Origin: Cryptomeria japonica
Taxonomy: Eukaryota > Streptophyta > Pinopsida > Cupressales > Cupressaceae
Length of the DNA: 64,000 bases
NCBI RefSeq assembly: GCF_030272615.1
Contig: NC_081413.1
Location: forward strand, 721,324,367 to 721,388,366
Reading direction: 5' to 3'
Position 1 is the stretch's first letter, and the number at the start of each line of letters is the position of its first letter. The notes under the pieces were generated by a model. That model was not told where the DNA came from. It saw nothing but the letters and a program-made list of their open reading frames with translations, and ran no database searches. Made by a program: the position numbers and the translations under genes. Positions 24,261 through 37,992 of this stretch are shown here, one piece after another.

Positions 24261-24599
24261 ACTATATTAATCACATCCTAACAATCTCATCTAATATTAA
24301 CCTTGAAATGACTAGGGACTCCCACTACTTGTCTAGTCTTGTACAAACCATAGCATACATCAAACTCTTAAAACTACTAGCATAAGACATTCAAGTTATG
24401 TCATCTATGGATAAATTTACCTCAAATGAAAAAGGAATGTCCTCAAAAACCTACTAATCAATATGATGAATCTTTTTACATTGAGTTCAAATACTCACTC
24501 TAGCCCAAAGAACACATTTTACTTACTCTATCTTTTCTAATCTTTATGTCTAGAATGTACTTTGTTTCTCCCAAGTCTTTCATGTCAATTTTTTGTGAA

Positions 24600-25425
24600 A
24601 ACTAAAATTTTTAAATAAAAAATTACTCTTTCACTATTACTAAAGAATAACATGTCATCTACATACAATGTGATAACAAGAAAATGATCTAATCCTAACA
24701 CAAAATAATCAATTTTTTGATACCACATTCTATTTGATTTCTTTAGACAATACAATATTTTATCAATCTACAAACCATTTTTTTAACCTTGCTCCACATA
24801 ATGTTGTAGCTATTTTTAGGAGTTGCATGCAAAAAATATCAATTATATGCAGATAAATATTAAACACAAGAATGAAAAATACAGAAATAATAACAATGAA
24901 GAGACAATATTTAACGTGGTTCACCCAATCTTGGGCTACATCCACCAAACAAAGAGCCCAATATTATTATCTAGTAAATCAAAACCGATTACAACCAGCA
25001 ATGCCTTGCAACTCAATACCGCTGTAAATGCTATATGAAATTCTCTACAGCTAAATAACCCCTAACGCTTAGCCTTTTTATCAAGACTTATGTTGGTTAT
25101 AAAATTAGGGTTACAACATGTCAGCCAATAGAAAAATAACACCTGATGACTTTATAAAATAATAAAAATCTTTTTGGCCTCGCAGAGTGCTGCCCCTCAA
25201 CCCCACCTTGTATCGCAATAGGGAGTGTGCAAGGGGCGCTACCCCCAAACCCTCGTCGAAAAATATGGGGGGAAACCGTGCTAATAGAAGTAGGGAAATT
25301 TTAACCTCCGAGTCTGATTAGGCTCCATATAACAACAACTATGTCATGTTAGTCTCTTCTTCCAAGAAATCACGTAAAAATATTATTTTCACATCTTTTT
25401 GTTCTATCTCCAAATCAAATATTGT
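24600..25425 (-). pseudogene. Copia reverse transcriptase remnant, interrupted by a solo LTR
   Basis: The N-part encodes DLEIEQKDVKIIFLRDFLEEE (25425-25338), the family's DVKTAFLxGxLEEEIYM region. The downstream part shows CLKKSNRMWYQKIDYF and then the catalytic LYVDDMLFF near 24650-24690. The piece expected between them is displaced by a 535-bp insertion (24803-25337). RT copies element RNA into DNA; this copy is not functional. Confidence 0.7.
24803..25337. mobile_element. Solo-LTR or TRIM-like insertion, 535 bp
   Basis: Bounded by TGTTGT...ACAACA and exactly interrupting copia RT codons. It contains AACGTGGTTCACCCAATCTTGGG, a phrase common in plant copia LTRs and TRIMs, and GC-rich GGGGCGCTACCCCC-like segments. 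No convincing target-site duplication was seen (cataa / actat). Confidence 0.55.
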
Positions 25426-26206
25426 TGTATATGGTGAAAATGGATAACAATAATAACAATATTGAAAGGCTAAATGAATCCAACCACCAAACCCTAGCCT
25501 AACAACAACAAAGATCCACCATAACATATGAAGATAACCTAAGACAATGCAAATAATTCAAAAATCACAAAGATTATACCATCACATGTCCAATAGGGTT
25601 TTTGATCTCCATTCTTCCTATCTCCATTGATCTTGCTTGATATATTTTCTCTCAGATTTTTGTATGCACAAGAGCTCAACAAAGAACGGAATGTGGTTGC
25701 AAGTAGGATCTTAGTGTAGCCAAGTACTCCAAAATCAGTCATTAGGCTTTGACAATGAAGAAAGCATCTCCTTAAATAGAAGACACAATAAGAAATGGAG
25801 GGTTAAGATTGAGAGGTGTAAAAAGAGAGGTCGGCTAGGATTAGAGGGTAGGTAAAAGAAATACCAAAATAATGAAAGAGGTAGGTAGTGTATGAATTAA
25901 GAGATGAATGACATGTGTCATGTGTAGAAAAAGATAATGAATTAATTAAATAAATAAAGGTTTATTTAATTAATAGAAGAAGTAGGACAATTAAATAAAT
26001 AAATAAATAAAAATATTTATTTAATTTAGGAAAGGGATAATTTAAATAAATAAATGTATTTATTTAAATGAGAAATAAGGCTAGAAGAGGATAAATGAAT
26101 TAATTAAATAAATAAAAATTTATTTAATTAATAGAAGAATTAGGCTTAGATAATTAAATAAATAAAATATTTATTTAATTAGACATGACAATTTTGAGTG
26201 TCTACA
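25426..26206 (-). mobile_element. Solo Tat LTR with 5-bp TSD ATTGT
   Basis: A reversed copy of the LTR at 11077-11846, with ends TGTATATGG...TGTCTACA on the plus strand. Flanked by ATTGT at 25421-25425 and 26207-26211. There is no PPT or PBS beside it, so it is a solo LTR left by LTR-LTR recombination inside the old copia element. Confidence 0.9.
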
Positions 26207-26518
26207 ATTGTTAATGCAAATAATAGGAGTAAAAATTTCACAACCAACTTTTCTTTATACTTCTCAATATTGCCTTAAAAAAATGAACTTCCTTTTGAAT
26301 ACCTATTTTCATCAAATAAGGTTTATTCTTTCTAGTAATAATATCAAATATTGTATATAATTCCTTCTTAACACAACCATCTACTCATCTAAGAGCACTC
26401 TCTAGAACTCATAATATTTTGTGTATCCATCACCTCCTTCAAAATTCTAAGTTCATTAGTAATAGTAATCAAAGGAAAACCATATCTCTAATTAGGAGGA
26501 GTATACTTGTGTAATTAT

Positions 26519-27242
26519 TGTAGACACATAAAAAATTTCATTGAAATTGTCCTCTTATTTTAATTTTCCAATCATTAAGTGGATCCATATCATTATTATA
26601 TCATACTCTTATTGTCCATTTATCTTATGATATTCATTTTCCATTATTCTTCATTATATCATAAATATTCATATTATATCATATATTCATTAAATTCATT
26701 TAGTAATATTATTCTCCATTAATTCATTTAAATTTATTAATATATTCTTCTATTAATTCATTTTCTTAAATCTCCCTTATTTATCCTATCTCACTCTATC
26801 CATCTCACTCGTCTAATGCATGTGGGATAAACACTCTTCATTTCTACATCAACCCTTTATCCCACATTTGTCCAGATATTGGATTCACCCTTGAGGATAT
26901 CTATTTAAACTCAACCCCCTCTCATTTCAATCATCTAACATTTTACTTCATCTTTGCACTCTTGCGTTTCTTGTTTTCTCACACTCTAGCTTTCATATCA
27001 TTTGTATTTGAATCTTTCAAATCTCTATTTCCTCAAAGCCTTTTATGCATGTGCTTTTGAGAGAAATATTGTTAAAATACAAAATCTTGAGGAATGGGAG
27101 GGAAATGGAGTGATTTTTGTGTTTGCATGCATGCACTTTTAGATTAGATATATGTATTTGCATGTGTGTGTGATTTACAAGAACTCCATTGTTGATGTTG
27201 GGAGTTTTGAATCTTTTATTTGAATCATTTCCCTCATCTTCA
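26519..27242 (+). repeat. 5' LTR of non-autonomous Tat element
   Basis: Starts TGTAGACACA, ends CTCATCTTCA. Its pair is the split 3' LTR. Just beyond the end, TTTTGCACGCTCGGTGGGACA may be the primer-binding region, although it lacks an orthodox TGG start. An ATATTTAAACTC-like promoter element lies near 26900. Confidence 0.85.
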
Positions 27243-30200
27243 TTTTGCACGCTCGGTGGGACAACCCTTGTCCTTTCATTTGATTTCATTTTCACATGGT
27301 AGAGGATTGTAATCATCACTTTAATGAGATTGTTTCATTGAAGCATTATAGAAAACAGTTAACCTGCCTTGTCTATGTTTGCAAGTTTATGCATTTTGTT
27401 TAACATTTAAATGTGCCTTGTCTAATGTTTGTAGGTTGAAGCATTCTATTGTATAGCTAATGTACTTTGTCTATGTGTAGGTTTAGCATTTGGTTTAAAT
27501 GTTTGGCATTTTGTTTTAAACATTTTTAATGCTTCTCAAGCAAATCTATTTTGTACATGTATTGTAATCAAACACCATGGTTTTAAAACTATTTGAACAA
27601 ATCCATCTTGTGCATTTTTTTGTAGTCATGGTGTCCCATGAGATGGCCTTTCTTTGAGACATTTCTTGAAACAATTAAAAATCCCTTATCTTTGCCTATA
27701 CACCTCCATGTAGCCCTTCCCCTCTCCTTCACCTCTCTACATAGCCGTCCTACACTTTCTAGTCTAAAAATATACTTTCAAAACAAGTCTATTTTGTGCA
27801 TACCTTGCAAGCATTGCAAATCATGAGACCACATTTTTCTCAGCCAACCTATCAAACAACTCACTACCCTATCAATATTGTCACACCTTGCATCTAAAGA
27901 CAGTTAAATAACACCCTGTTTATAGAGCATTGCATTTAAAACTTTAGAAAATGATCTAATAAGTTTGTTTGTGCATTCACTGCAATCATTGCATTCCTTT
28001 AAAAGAGAATCTTCTTGAAGCATTTTGTTTTGTCTATGTGTTCAATGTGTCTTGTCTAGGCTTTCACATTTCATTGCATTCAAATTTTTTTTGCCCAATT
28101 TCACCTTGTTTTGCAGGTTCAGATACTTTACAATGTTTGGCCCCCCAAAAATAGCCCCCACATTTGGGCATCCATTCTCACTTGTCAAAGATCATATCTT
28201 GAAACTACTAACTTGTTTGATGCAGTATGCATGTCGAAGAAATGGTTACTTGAAACTAATAGTCTAATTTTTAGATTAGATCACATTTCATTTTGGTGCA
28301 ATAAAATTAACCAACATCTTCTATGTTTTGAGCACTAGGCTCTTTTCTATTTAACCTTTTAGAGGGCCTGTCTCCTGAGAAGCCTTTAAGTTTAGGTGAG
28401 AGGGAATGATCAAAGTGTTAGCGAGGTTAAGGCCAATACCTTCCAAGTCACTATAAATAATTGTGTTTGTGAGAAAAATTGCAAGCAACAGGTGTCAATG
28501 TGTCATACCGACGTATGTCTCCCTAAACATCTATGTGATGCGTAAAAACTTGCAAGGGCTAGGATGCCTCATTAATTCGAGTGAAATGTCACATGTATGA
28601 CCACCTGAATAGATGCCCTTACTAGAAACTCATTGTTTTAGCAACCAAAAACTTTTTATTTGCTGGTGCAGGAGGTCAAACCTTTGACGTCATCCCGCAC
28701 TCTTATAGTTCAAAGTAGAGATCAAATTCCTCTAGATCTTTGGGTCTTTGAGAATTTGAAGCTTAGTATGCCCAAGAAGTGAGTGTCATGGAGAGGAGCT
28801 AGTGCTACAAAAATTCTAAGCTATCCACACTGAATAAGTGTGACTTAGATTTATCTACAATGGGAACCCAACAAATATTGTTTCGGCCAACCTATGATTT
28901 GTTCTTGAATATGCTTTTATTGCAAACATCAAAACAAAAACATTATGTCTACCATTTTTAGTGTTTGTTCAAAAACAAATGTTTCCAATCATAATCAAAC
29001 ACCACACCTAAAACCCATAACATTTAAACTACAACTTGTGAACCTCCAATTTTGTCCAACAGTCAAATAGTGCAAACGTTTGCATGATTTCTCACAAGAC
29101 AAAAATCCCTAGGATAAGATCAACATTCTGTTTCTTCAAACATAGACATCATAGTCCAAGGTTCATTAGAAAATTCATCTTGAATAAATACCGCAATCGA
29201 GACATATTACTAAGGGATTTTTATACCCTCCCTTTGAGAAATGAACCAGACCTACATATCCAATATGATCCTAGTGCTCCTACATGAGATTGCATATTTT
29301 GGGAGAATCATTTTTTAGTTTTGATCTTTTAGGTTTTGAATGCTTGCATATTGGTCCTTGCATATCCGTTCATTTGGTCATATCCTTTGGTCTTTGCCTA
29401 TCCATTCATTCATTCATATCCTTGCATTAATTTTCTCATGTCCTTTAGTCCTTGCATATTAGTCATGTCCTTCGGTCACATCCTTAATTCTTTACCATCA
29501 TTGGTAAAATAAAAACTCTTGGCTTACAATTAGGTCACTCTCTTTGGTCTTAAATCAAACATTGGCTATCTCATCATCTTTTACTACATGAGGTCTATCA
29601 TAATTGAGTTGGGAAACATATCAATACCTAGGGATAGGGTAATTTTTTTGGAGTTCATCATCTCCTACTTTAGCACACCCTCTTTTCTAGGGCATTGTCT
29701 TTGTGTCTATCCAACATAGAACAAGTTAACCTAGCCTACATAATCATTTTTCAGACCCAGAATTATCTTTATCTTACTTTAGAGTTGTCATCATTTGATT
29801 AAGTCCAAATCCCAACATTGGTCTTCATAATCCATTTGAAGTCTAGTCTTTGCACTCTTTAGGTTATCCTTCCATTCTAGAACTTGGATTTCATTCAAAA
29901 CTTTGAGTCTCATATGTAGTGTCATATTGGTCAAAGATCAGAACTATCATAAATCTCCATGGCTACCTTGGCTCAAAAAATTCAACATCCCAAGAGAGAA
30001 ATCTATGACTTTTAAGTCCAACAAAAGGAATCGATGACCCCTCTTGAGAGATAAATTTACAATATCAAGCGTGACAAACTTCAAGGAATGGTAACATGAC
30101 TATATGAGGTAGAACAAAAATTAATTGAAATCAAAAGACAAACCTCAAATAAGATCATGTTACTCCTTCACCAAGACAACAAGACTCTTCTTCCAAATAT

Positions 30201-30300
30201 CCCTTAGATAGACAATTTACACCTTTGGTAAAATCTATTGAGTCGTCTTTGAAAGAGATTCTTGAGCACAATGTTATCACATTTCCTAACACAACCCCAC
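27243..30300 (+). other. Internal 5' region of non-autonomous Tat element, no intact gene
   Basis: No supportable coding region over 3 kb. Weak coding-like text near 29950-30200 (MATLAQKIQHPKREIYDF) may be degraded Gag. Confidence 0.5.
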
Positions 30301-30309
30301 GAGGATATA

Positions 30310-30870
30310 ATTTTTTTATTAACTATTGTGTGCATCATAGACAAAACAAACATAAGACTTTAGATTTCATGAATTAAAACATAAGATTCAAGACCTCCTT
30401 GATAATGGTGTCATTGAAATCGAAGATCCTAATGAATCACCTAAAGAGAAACAAGGCACTACTCCTAAGCATTATCAAAAAGATATACCTATGTCTATCC
30501 ACATGAGACCTCCATCTCTTCTACGATGCCTTCATCTCCTAGAACCTCTCAAAAACACTCCATACCATCTCCTTTAAATAATAATCCTAATGATCACACT
30601 TTTCATATTAACCCTCAAGGGCTATCTCCTATGGAAATCCAAGCTAATCCCAAACTTGATACAAGTTCCTCTAATGATTTAAAAATCCTAGATCCTATGC
30701 CATCATGCATTCCAATTTTAAACATACCCACTCTAGAGAGTCCCATCCAAAATATTTCCCCATCATGCCAAAACATGAACATGTTCCAAGAATTCCCCGT
30801 GCATATCCAAAATCCTACTCCTTCCTTAGAAGTGGCTCTATGTCAAGAGGATAATCCAAAGAATTAAGAA
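30310..30870 (+). pseudogene. Gag C-terminal remnant (zinc-knuckle region)
   Basis: After small frame corrections, 30310-30470 encodes YCVHHRQNKHKT and then LKHKIQDLLDNGVIEIE. These match the autonomous Tat element's YCEFHKSKGHKT and LKNIVQDLIDRGDIEIE in order and spacing. A Ser/Pro-rich frame follows (30526-30867). This shows the element derives from the same Tat family and kept part of gag. No intact product. Confidence 0.65.
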
Positions 30871-31959
30871 ATAAGTCCTATCATAAATCAAGATCAAGAC
30901 ACCAAAACTATCCAATATCATCCAATGGTTGACCAAGATCATATCTCCCTAGAATCCCATGATGATCCTCTTATACTTTTCCATTTCTTCCAAGATGATC
31001 CCCTTCCATATTAAAAGCTAATCATCCTTCCAAATCCTATTCCTAATTCACTTCCTAAGAAATATCATGATGCCTCTTCCACCTTTTCAAATGATCCTAT
31101 TCAAAATGAAGATCCAAACACCCTTTCCAATTTATCCAATAAACCTCTTCCATGTCAAGATCAAAGTATCCCTTCATTTCCCTGTCATAATCCTTCATGT
31201 CCTTCACAAGATTCCATCTCCCGAGTTGAACCTATCATTCCTCCTGTTTCGCCTAAAGATCCTATTATGCCTCCATATCCACGTAAAGGTCTCATCATTT
31301 CTCTTAGTCCCCCTCATGACCCCAACATCTCTATGCAAGTTGTTAATGAACCTTTTATAAGTCAAATGAATACCTCCACTTCCATTGGATCTAGTCTAGT
31401 TTGTGATCCTATCATTTCTTTCGTATCCATCTCAAAATGGACTTGTGTCTTCTTCCAAAAGCAATGAGTATCCCATTAGTTAAAGGATTAATCAAGACAA
31501 GCAATCAGGCCTCAACGAACAAGTTACATTAGAATCCCTCCATATCAAAGCAAATCCTGATGGTCATGATCCCAACAACAAATTTGACTTTCAAGGCATT
31601 GGTATTTCTATTAAATCCCATATCCCTTCATCTAAGTCCAAATATACACCACCCCTTCGTCCCTTCCATCCATTTTAGGTCCTTATACCCCTCCAACCCT
31701 TATTCAGGTTCGACAAAGGTACACATTTTTTAGAACCTTCCCACCATCTACCTATATCACTCAATCCATATACCATCCATATAATCCCTATCCACCCATG
31801 AATCATGTTCCTCTTCCAAGAAAATTGGATGACAAACATAAAATACACGTCGAAAAATCCACATGCATTTAAGGATCAACATGTCCCATCTAACCAACAT
31901 GTAGAAACAAAGAAAAATGTGATCCAAAAAGAAAAATAGATATACAAAAGGAAAAAATG

Positions 31960-32160
31960 GCCCATTGAGTAAACGAAAGAAAATTCAAAAGCCATATGGG
32001 TTCCTAAGGCACTTGTAGAAGCAATGCATTCCAAGGAACTACAAAAGAAAGAAAATTCAAAAGTCATATGGGTTCCTAAGATGCTCGTAGAAGAAATGCA
32101 TCCCAAAGAAAGAAAAGAAAGAAAAATAAAAAACCATGTGGATTCCCAAGCAACTCCTCA
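31960..32160 (+). repeat. Short tandem repeat encoding WVPK-like segment
   Basis: Three degenerate copies of a unit of about 70 bp around ATGGGTTCCTAAG and GAAATGCATCCCAA; in one frame it reads (I/V)WVPK...LVE.MH. It lies just before the A-rich 3' region. Confidence 0.6.
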
Positions 32161-32599
32161 AAGCACAACATCCTAAAAAAAATCAAAGTTGGCATCCAAG
32201 ATTGCTACCTACTTCTAAACTTTTGCAACTTTTCAAATCCATTTTGGGTCCACATGTTCCAAAATCCATTGTCATTCCTCCATCAAAATCTCAAAATCTA
32301 AAATACACTTTTCCTCCATCTCTCCACCACCCCTCAAGGTGTATTTCAATGTTGATCCTACTCACATTTTGATTCACTCATGCACTAGTCTTTCAATATC
32401 CCATTCATTATCCAACACATCTTTTTCAACCTTCCATTCCTCTTATCAAATTCTTTGCATAAATCCTTACCCTAGCTTCTTTTCTTTATCCTACCAACGT
32501 CTTTGAGCATACCTTCATAGCCACTGTCTATTGCAGCACATATTTCAAGGGTACCATCCAATGAAGAAAGATACTTGAGTCCTCCTTCCATCTCCTATC

Positions 32600-34280
32600 A
32601 TGTATCCTTTATCTTCCAAAAAGTAAAAAAAAAGAGAAAAAAAGAATACGAAAAAGTGAAAAAAAAAATTAAAGAGAAAAAAATTCATCCAGTAGTGAAA
32701 ACCTGGCAAACAAGCACCTTGGGCAAGTACCATGATGAAAACTTGACAAACATGCGTCATGTGTAATTCCTTATTTTTATTGCACTATTCACTAGGAAAA
32801 AGTTGCATCTGTGCACATCCACCATTCTCTATTATCTCTAATTCACTCTATCTACATGCATATCCCTTTTTCAACCTTTGATCTTGAAAAGGTTAGGGAC
32901 CCTTGCAGGCTTTGTGTATCCTATCTATTGAACTTGATCCACACCCTTGAGCTCCTATCCATATATTTTGTCCATTGCTTGCTTTCATCCTTCATTACGA
33001 CCTTTGATCTTGCTTATCCTATCTACCTCCTATCCAAATCTATCCCTTGATCTTGATCAAAATAAGGACAAAATGCAAAAACATGTTTTCAAAAAACCTC
33101 TTGACATGGGAATTTCTTTGGACCAAAAAATATTCATTACACCATATCATTGCCTTATATTGCTATATCTTGTCCCTTTGCTTGGATTAACATGTTATCC
33201 TATTAAGAGGTAGTCCTTGAAAATCACATAATTTTCCTTCATCATTCACTTATCCATTTATATCCCATTTGTTCATTCATCTGCTCAAAATCACTTTTAC
33301 CTTGCTAGACACTAGGGGCAAACATTAAAAAATCTTGAAAATCATAAAAAGTTCTGATAAAATCTTTAAAATCATTAAAAGTCTTGAGAAGATCTTAAAA
33401 ATCATAAAAGTCCTAAAAAAATCTTAAAAATCATAAAATGTCCTGAAAATATCTAAAAAACCATAAAAATGTTCTTAAAAATCCTAAAAAATCCTAAAAA
33501 ATCTTAAGAATCATAAAAAGTCCTCAAAAAATAATTAAAAAAGTCCTGAAAAAATCTTAAAAATTATAAAATGTCCTAAATTTTTTTTCTAAAAACTCAA
33601 AACATTTAAAAAACCCTAAAAATCATAAAACTTTTCAACAAAATCTAAAAACATTTCGAAGACAAACACTTTGTACAAGCACAATCAAACATTAAGAATA
33701 CATAATAACATCCTATCAACTTATCAAACCAATCACATTAAATATGGACAAGAATAATTTTGGCATGTTATTTGTTTGCTTATGTCTTTTGATTGTTTCT
33801 GATTTTATCTTTGGTGACATGTCTTTTAGCCTTTTTGGGATGTCTCTGACTAGAGATTTTATCTCCAGGATGTCTTTGACTAGAAAGGCGAGGATGGGGC
33901 ATGTTTACTAGTTTTTTGCTTGTGGATTGTTCCTTAGTAATATAATGACTCATCTTGGGACATGATTATCTAAAATTATCGAGGACGTATGGGTCTCATG
34001 TGAACTGGGGCATTCCTTAACTGTTTGATGTGTTTTCCTGCACACAATTGGTATGATGATTCATTTGGGTCCGATTCATATCTAGACGAGTTTTATCCTT
34101 TTTCCATAATAAGATTGATGATGATACAAACACTTAAAAAAGAACAAGAATTCTCATCATCCATCCTCTTGCATCTTCTCATCACTTGCATCTCCTTTCA
34201 TTTCTTGTTGCATCAATAATTTGTCTTTTTCTTTTTCTTTCATCATCTTCTCATGTTCAATAATCTCTTTCATCATTTTC
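32600..34280 (+). other. 3' non-coding region with shared Tat blocks and AAAATC repeats
   Basis: Contains the A-rich tract and GTGAAAAC block (32610-32765), a degenerate tandem array of about 30-bp units (AATCATAAAA-GTCCT-GAAAAAATCTT, 33325-33660), and the GGTGACATGTCTTTTAGC block (33780-33900). No gene is supported. Confidence 0.65.
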
Positions 34281-34367
34281 TTCATCTTCCTTGTTTCAGA
34301 GAGATCAATCAAATTGCTTTATTCAATTGATGCATGTCTCTTAATCAATTGCTTTATTCAATTGATG

Positions 34368-34662
34368 CATGTCATGCTATGAGGAGGTGCATTTACTATG
34401 TTTACACCATCATGATGATCTCTCCTAATTGGCTGGTATTGTCACCTCCACCCCTCACTTGAGTCTATATAATCATGCTACCTTGGTTGTATTTTCATAG
34501 ATTGGATATCGAAGATATAGAGATTTATCTTGATGTTATTCTACCGCTGAGAATTCACATCAAGTTTTGCTCATATTGTTATTATGTCCATTTTATTTCT
34601 AAATTTTTTTTCTAATACTTTCAATTTGATTTTGTATAGACTTGTTTTCTCAAATTTTAACA
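34368..34662 (+). repeat. 5' LTR of copia element (5'-truncated)
   Basis: Homologous to 40202-40493 from CATGCTATGAGGAGGTGCATTT to the end CAAATTTTAACA. A degenerate TGTATCATGGCC follows at once, resembling the initiator-Met primer site TGGTATCAGAGC. Just to its left, CAATTGCTTTATTCAATTGATGCATGT occurs twice in tandem (34313-34368). Confidence 0.75.
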
Positions 34663-35763
34663 TTGTATCATGGCCTATTTTGGAAGATTAAATCCTTGTA
34701 GTGATCTTATAAAACTCTGTTATTTTTTTCTCTTGTGTTGCGTATGATCTGGAGAATAACAAGGATTTATGAAGATCCGATAATCCTTGTCATTGCCTGT
34801 TTATCTTTCTCTTCATCTGGGTGATTGCAACATTCTAAAGGATTTTGGGAGAATTTCTTCTTTTTTTGCATTGCATTTGGTGGCATCTAGGAGGTTCAAG
34901 AAAGTCAAGATTGATTTTTATTTCACCAAAATTAGAGATCATTTGTTGCAGCTACGAAACAAGGGTTTTGAAGCTCAAATCTGGAAGACAACTTTCAAAT
35001 GAGGCATTTTGAGGCCAAATAGACCTTTCCATTGTGTTGAGAAGGCCCCAAAACCCCCATTTTCATATAAAGATTGCCCATATTTGGACACTAGAGGCAC
35101 AAGCAAAAATTTCTTTTCTGGAGGGGTGTTTTTAACTTCACAACATAGTTTTTCATCAATTTTTTGGTGTGTTCCTACTCTTTGCAGCATTAAATGGTTT
35201 CCCCATAGCCCTACTATGGCCCATGGATCATTTTACTAGGTTTATTGATTGTTTTTGGTTGATATAAGGCACCAAAATCTATTGTTTTTTGTCTAGGCAT
35301 GAATACTGAAGGTTTTATTTCTCCTCTTTTCACCTATCAAAGACAAAGAGTGAGGCTCGAGTTGGCAGGAGGCTAATTCCCCCTTGAAAATCACATCATT
35401 GGATTCTATATTTTACCTCAATTCCAATGAGTGGTGGAAGGCCATTTTTTTAATCGAAAAAGTGCAATTCTAATGTTTAAAATATTGATCTTTTAAAATA
35501 TAGGCCATTTTACAAGAATTTGTTTATGCTATAACTTTTGATTGTTAGATTGAAATTGAGTGTCGTTTTTTGCAAAAGTGCATATTTTTTCATTTCCCAT
35601 CTAATGGTCCTATTTTTATTTGTAAATTCACTAACATATAAAGTGCTAATTTTGTGGGGGGGTCATTTTTATTAAGTAAAAAAGGGGGGTGTCTCATGTA
35701 TTACCTTGATCTTTGCTTTCTCTTTTTCTACACAACAAACAAAATCTTACTTTCTACATTAAA

Positions 35764-36730
35764 ATGGATCAAACTACAGCACCAATACTCACACCCTATA
35801 ACTACTATGAGTGGAAGTTAAAAATGACAATCTATCTTAACAAGTTGGGATTGTTTAGAGTAACTATGGGTCTTGAAATTGAACCATCACTACTTGCAAA
35901 AAAAACCAAAATGGTTTAACAAATGTGACGAAGCTTATGGTAATCTATGCATGTTTGTATCTCCTTATCTTCTTTTTCATTTTGAATCTACTACAACTCC
36001 AAATTATGTATGGATAATTTTAGAAGGGTTGTTCAGTAAACAAGATGAATTAAGGGGACAACAATTGGAGAATAAGCTAACAGGGTTAAATTCATGTAAT
36101 TTTGATACAATTTAATACTTCTTCACAAAACTAAAAGCTATAAGATTGTAATTGAAGATGTGTGGGATAGACAAGAAAGATTCACAATTGATTCTAAGCG
36201 TTCTTTCCAAACTTGGTCCAAACTATTAATTTTTTGTTTCTACATTCTATGTCACGAAAAGTGCATTAGGAACTAGCTATAAAATGCCTTCTCTTGATGA
36301 TTTTGAAAATGAACTCACAAAATAACAAGATAAGTTTATTCAAATAGGCACAATTAAGCCCTCTAAATCGCATGCCTTGGCTGCAAATCAGGCCACAAAA
36401 GACCAAAAAGGGCCTTCTAAGAAAGAAAAGAAACAAAAGAACCAAGGAGAAAACAAGCAAGAACAAAAACTGACTGCACCAAAAGAAGCTATTGATGCAT
36501 ATTCTTCAAAAGGTGATAAGCCCAAGAAGGAGAAAACTAAGTGTTCCTATTGTAAGAAAAATGGTCATGATGAACATAAATGTTTTAAGAAGAAAATTGA
36601 TCACTTCTCTCATCTTCTCAAAGAGAAAAACATCAAGGTGCCTGATTCTGTCAAACAAAGTTCATCTCAGAAATCTTCAAAGCAAACAAGTAAGGGGAAA
36701 GAAAAGGGAAAGCAAAGGGAAAGGCCCTAG
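35764..36730 (+). pseudogene. Copia Gag
   Basis: Starts MDQTTAPILTPYNYYEWK, the usual copia Gag opening (UBN2-type). A run of eight A (35900-35907) shifts the frame into YGNLCMFVSPYLLF. Further stops lie near 36114. The end carries a zinc knuckle CSYCKKNGHDEHKC (36541-36582) in a Lys-rich tail. Gag packages the RNA; this copy cannot make a full protein. Confidence 0.8.
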
Positions 36731-37992
36731 TTGGTGTTGCTTGACAACCTAATTCTTGGATTATTGACTTGGGGGCTTAGCACCACATGGCTTCATCAAA
36801 AGATATTTTTTCCTCCTTGGAGTCATGTTCTATGTCATCTATTCCATTGGGTGATGAAACTTCTACTAAAGTGAATGGGAGAGGTTCTATTGACATGGGA
36901 AAAGGAGAATTTTAGGATGTCCTTTGTGTTCCATCTTTGTCAACTAATCTCCTATCTGTCTATCAGATCACTCACACTAGCTTTGGCAAGCAGGTTGAGT
37001 TCACTTCAGACATAGTGGTAATCAGTGAGATGCACAATGGGTCTACAATTACAGTGAGAAAGGCATATCATTAGTCCCGACTGTATCAATTTTCTCACTT
37101 TGTTCCTAATTCTCCTTTACTTGCATTTTTCACTCACTTAGATGAGGTGAGTCATTTGTGGCATTAGCGGTTCGACCAATTGAACTACCACTACTTGCAG
37201 TAGGTCAGTCAACATGACATGGCTATAGGGTTGCCTTCTATTAGATTTTATGATGGAGTTTGTCAGGGATGCATTCTTAGCAAGCATCTTGAAGAAAAAA
37301 TTGATAAAGGCAAAGCATGGGGAGCCACACAACTTTTGGAGCTAGTACGCACTGATTTGACATGACCATTTCCACATCCTTCTTTTAGTAGGGCCAAATA
37401 TGTCTTGACATTCATTGATGATCTTTCCCTTTACACCTTTGTATATTTTCTCAAGCATAAATCTGAAGTGTTTGAGTCTTTTCAAGAATTCAAAGCCTTT
37501 GCAGAAAAAACAATTAGGGAAAACCATCAAGGTTCTGTGCATCGACAATGGGGGGAATATGTCAACTAGAGGTTTGATCAATTTTGTATCTCAGAAGGAA
37601 TTGATCTTCAACACACAGTTCCATACACTCCACAACAAAATGGAGTTTTAGAACATAAGAATCGGTCCTTGAAGGAAATGGCTAATTATATGATTCACTT
37701 CAAATCATTGGCACTTCAGTATTGGATAGAGGCCATCAATCGTGCATGTTATATCCAAAATTGGGTTCCTCATCAAGCTATGAAGGGGGTACCTCTTTTT
37801 CAAGCTCGGACTGGTCAAAAAACTACAACCAAACACTTCCAAGTGTTTGCGTCTCTTGCATGGGCCCACATTCCAATAAAGAAATGCAAGGCTATGGATC
37901 TGCAGAGCAAGCCATGCATATTTGTTGGGTATCTAGATGGTTTCAAAGGCTACAAGCTTCTCCATCCTACCACACATGAGCTTTTTCATTAA
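36731..37992 (+). pseudogene. Copia protease and integrase
   Basis: Protease start WIIDLGA with a stop before HHMASSKDIF (about 36760-36800). GAG-pre-integrase region near 37150-37300 (LWH...H...C..C). Integrase core near 37340-37680 with TFIDD and, after frame changes, the PYTPQQNGVLEHKN box (E of the DDE triad). Then MKEMANYMIHF to the FVGYLDGFKGYKL zone and a TAA at 37990-37992. Multiple TAG/TGA stops make it non-functional. Confidence 0.78.
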
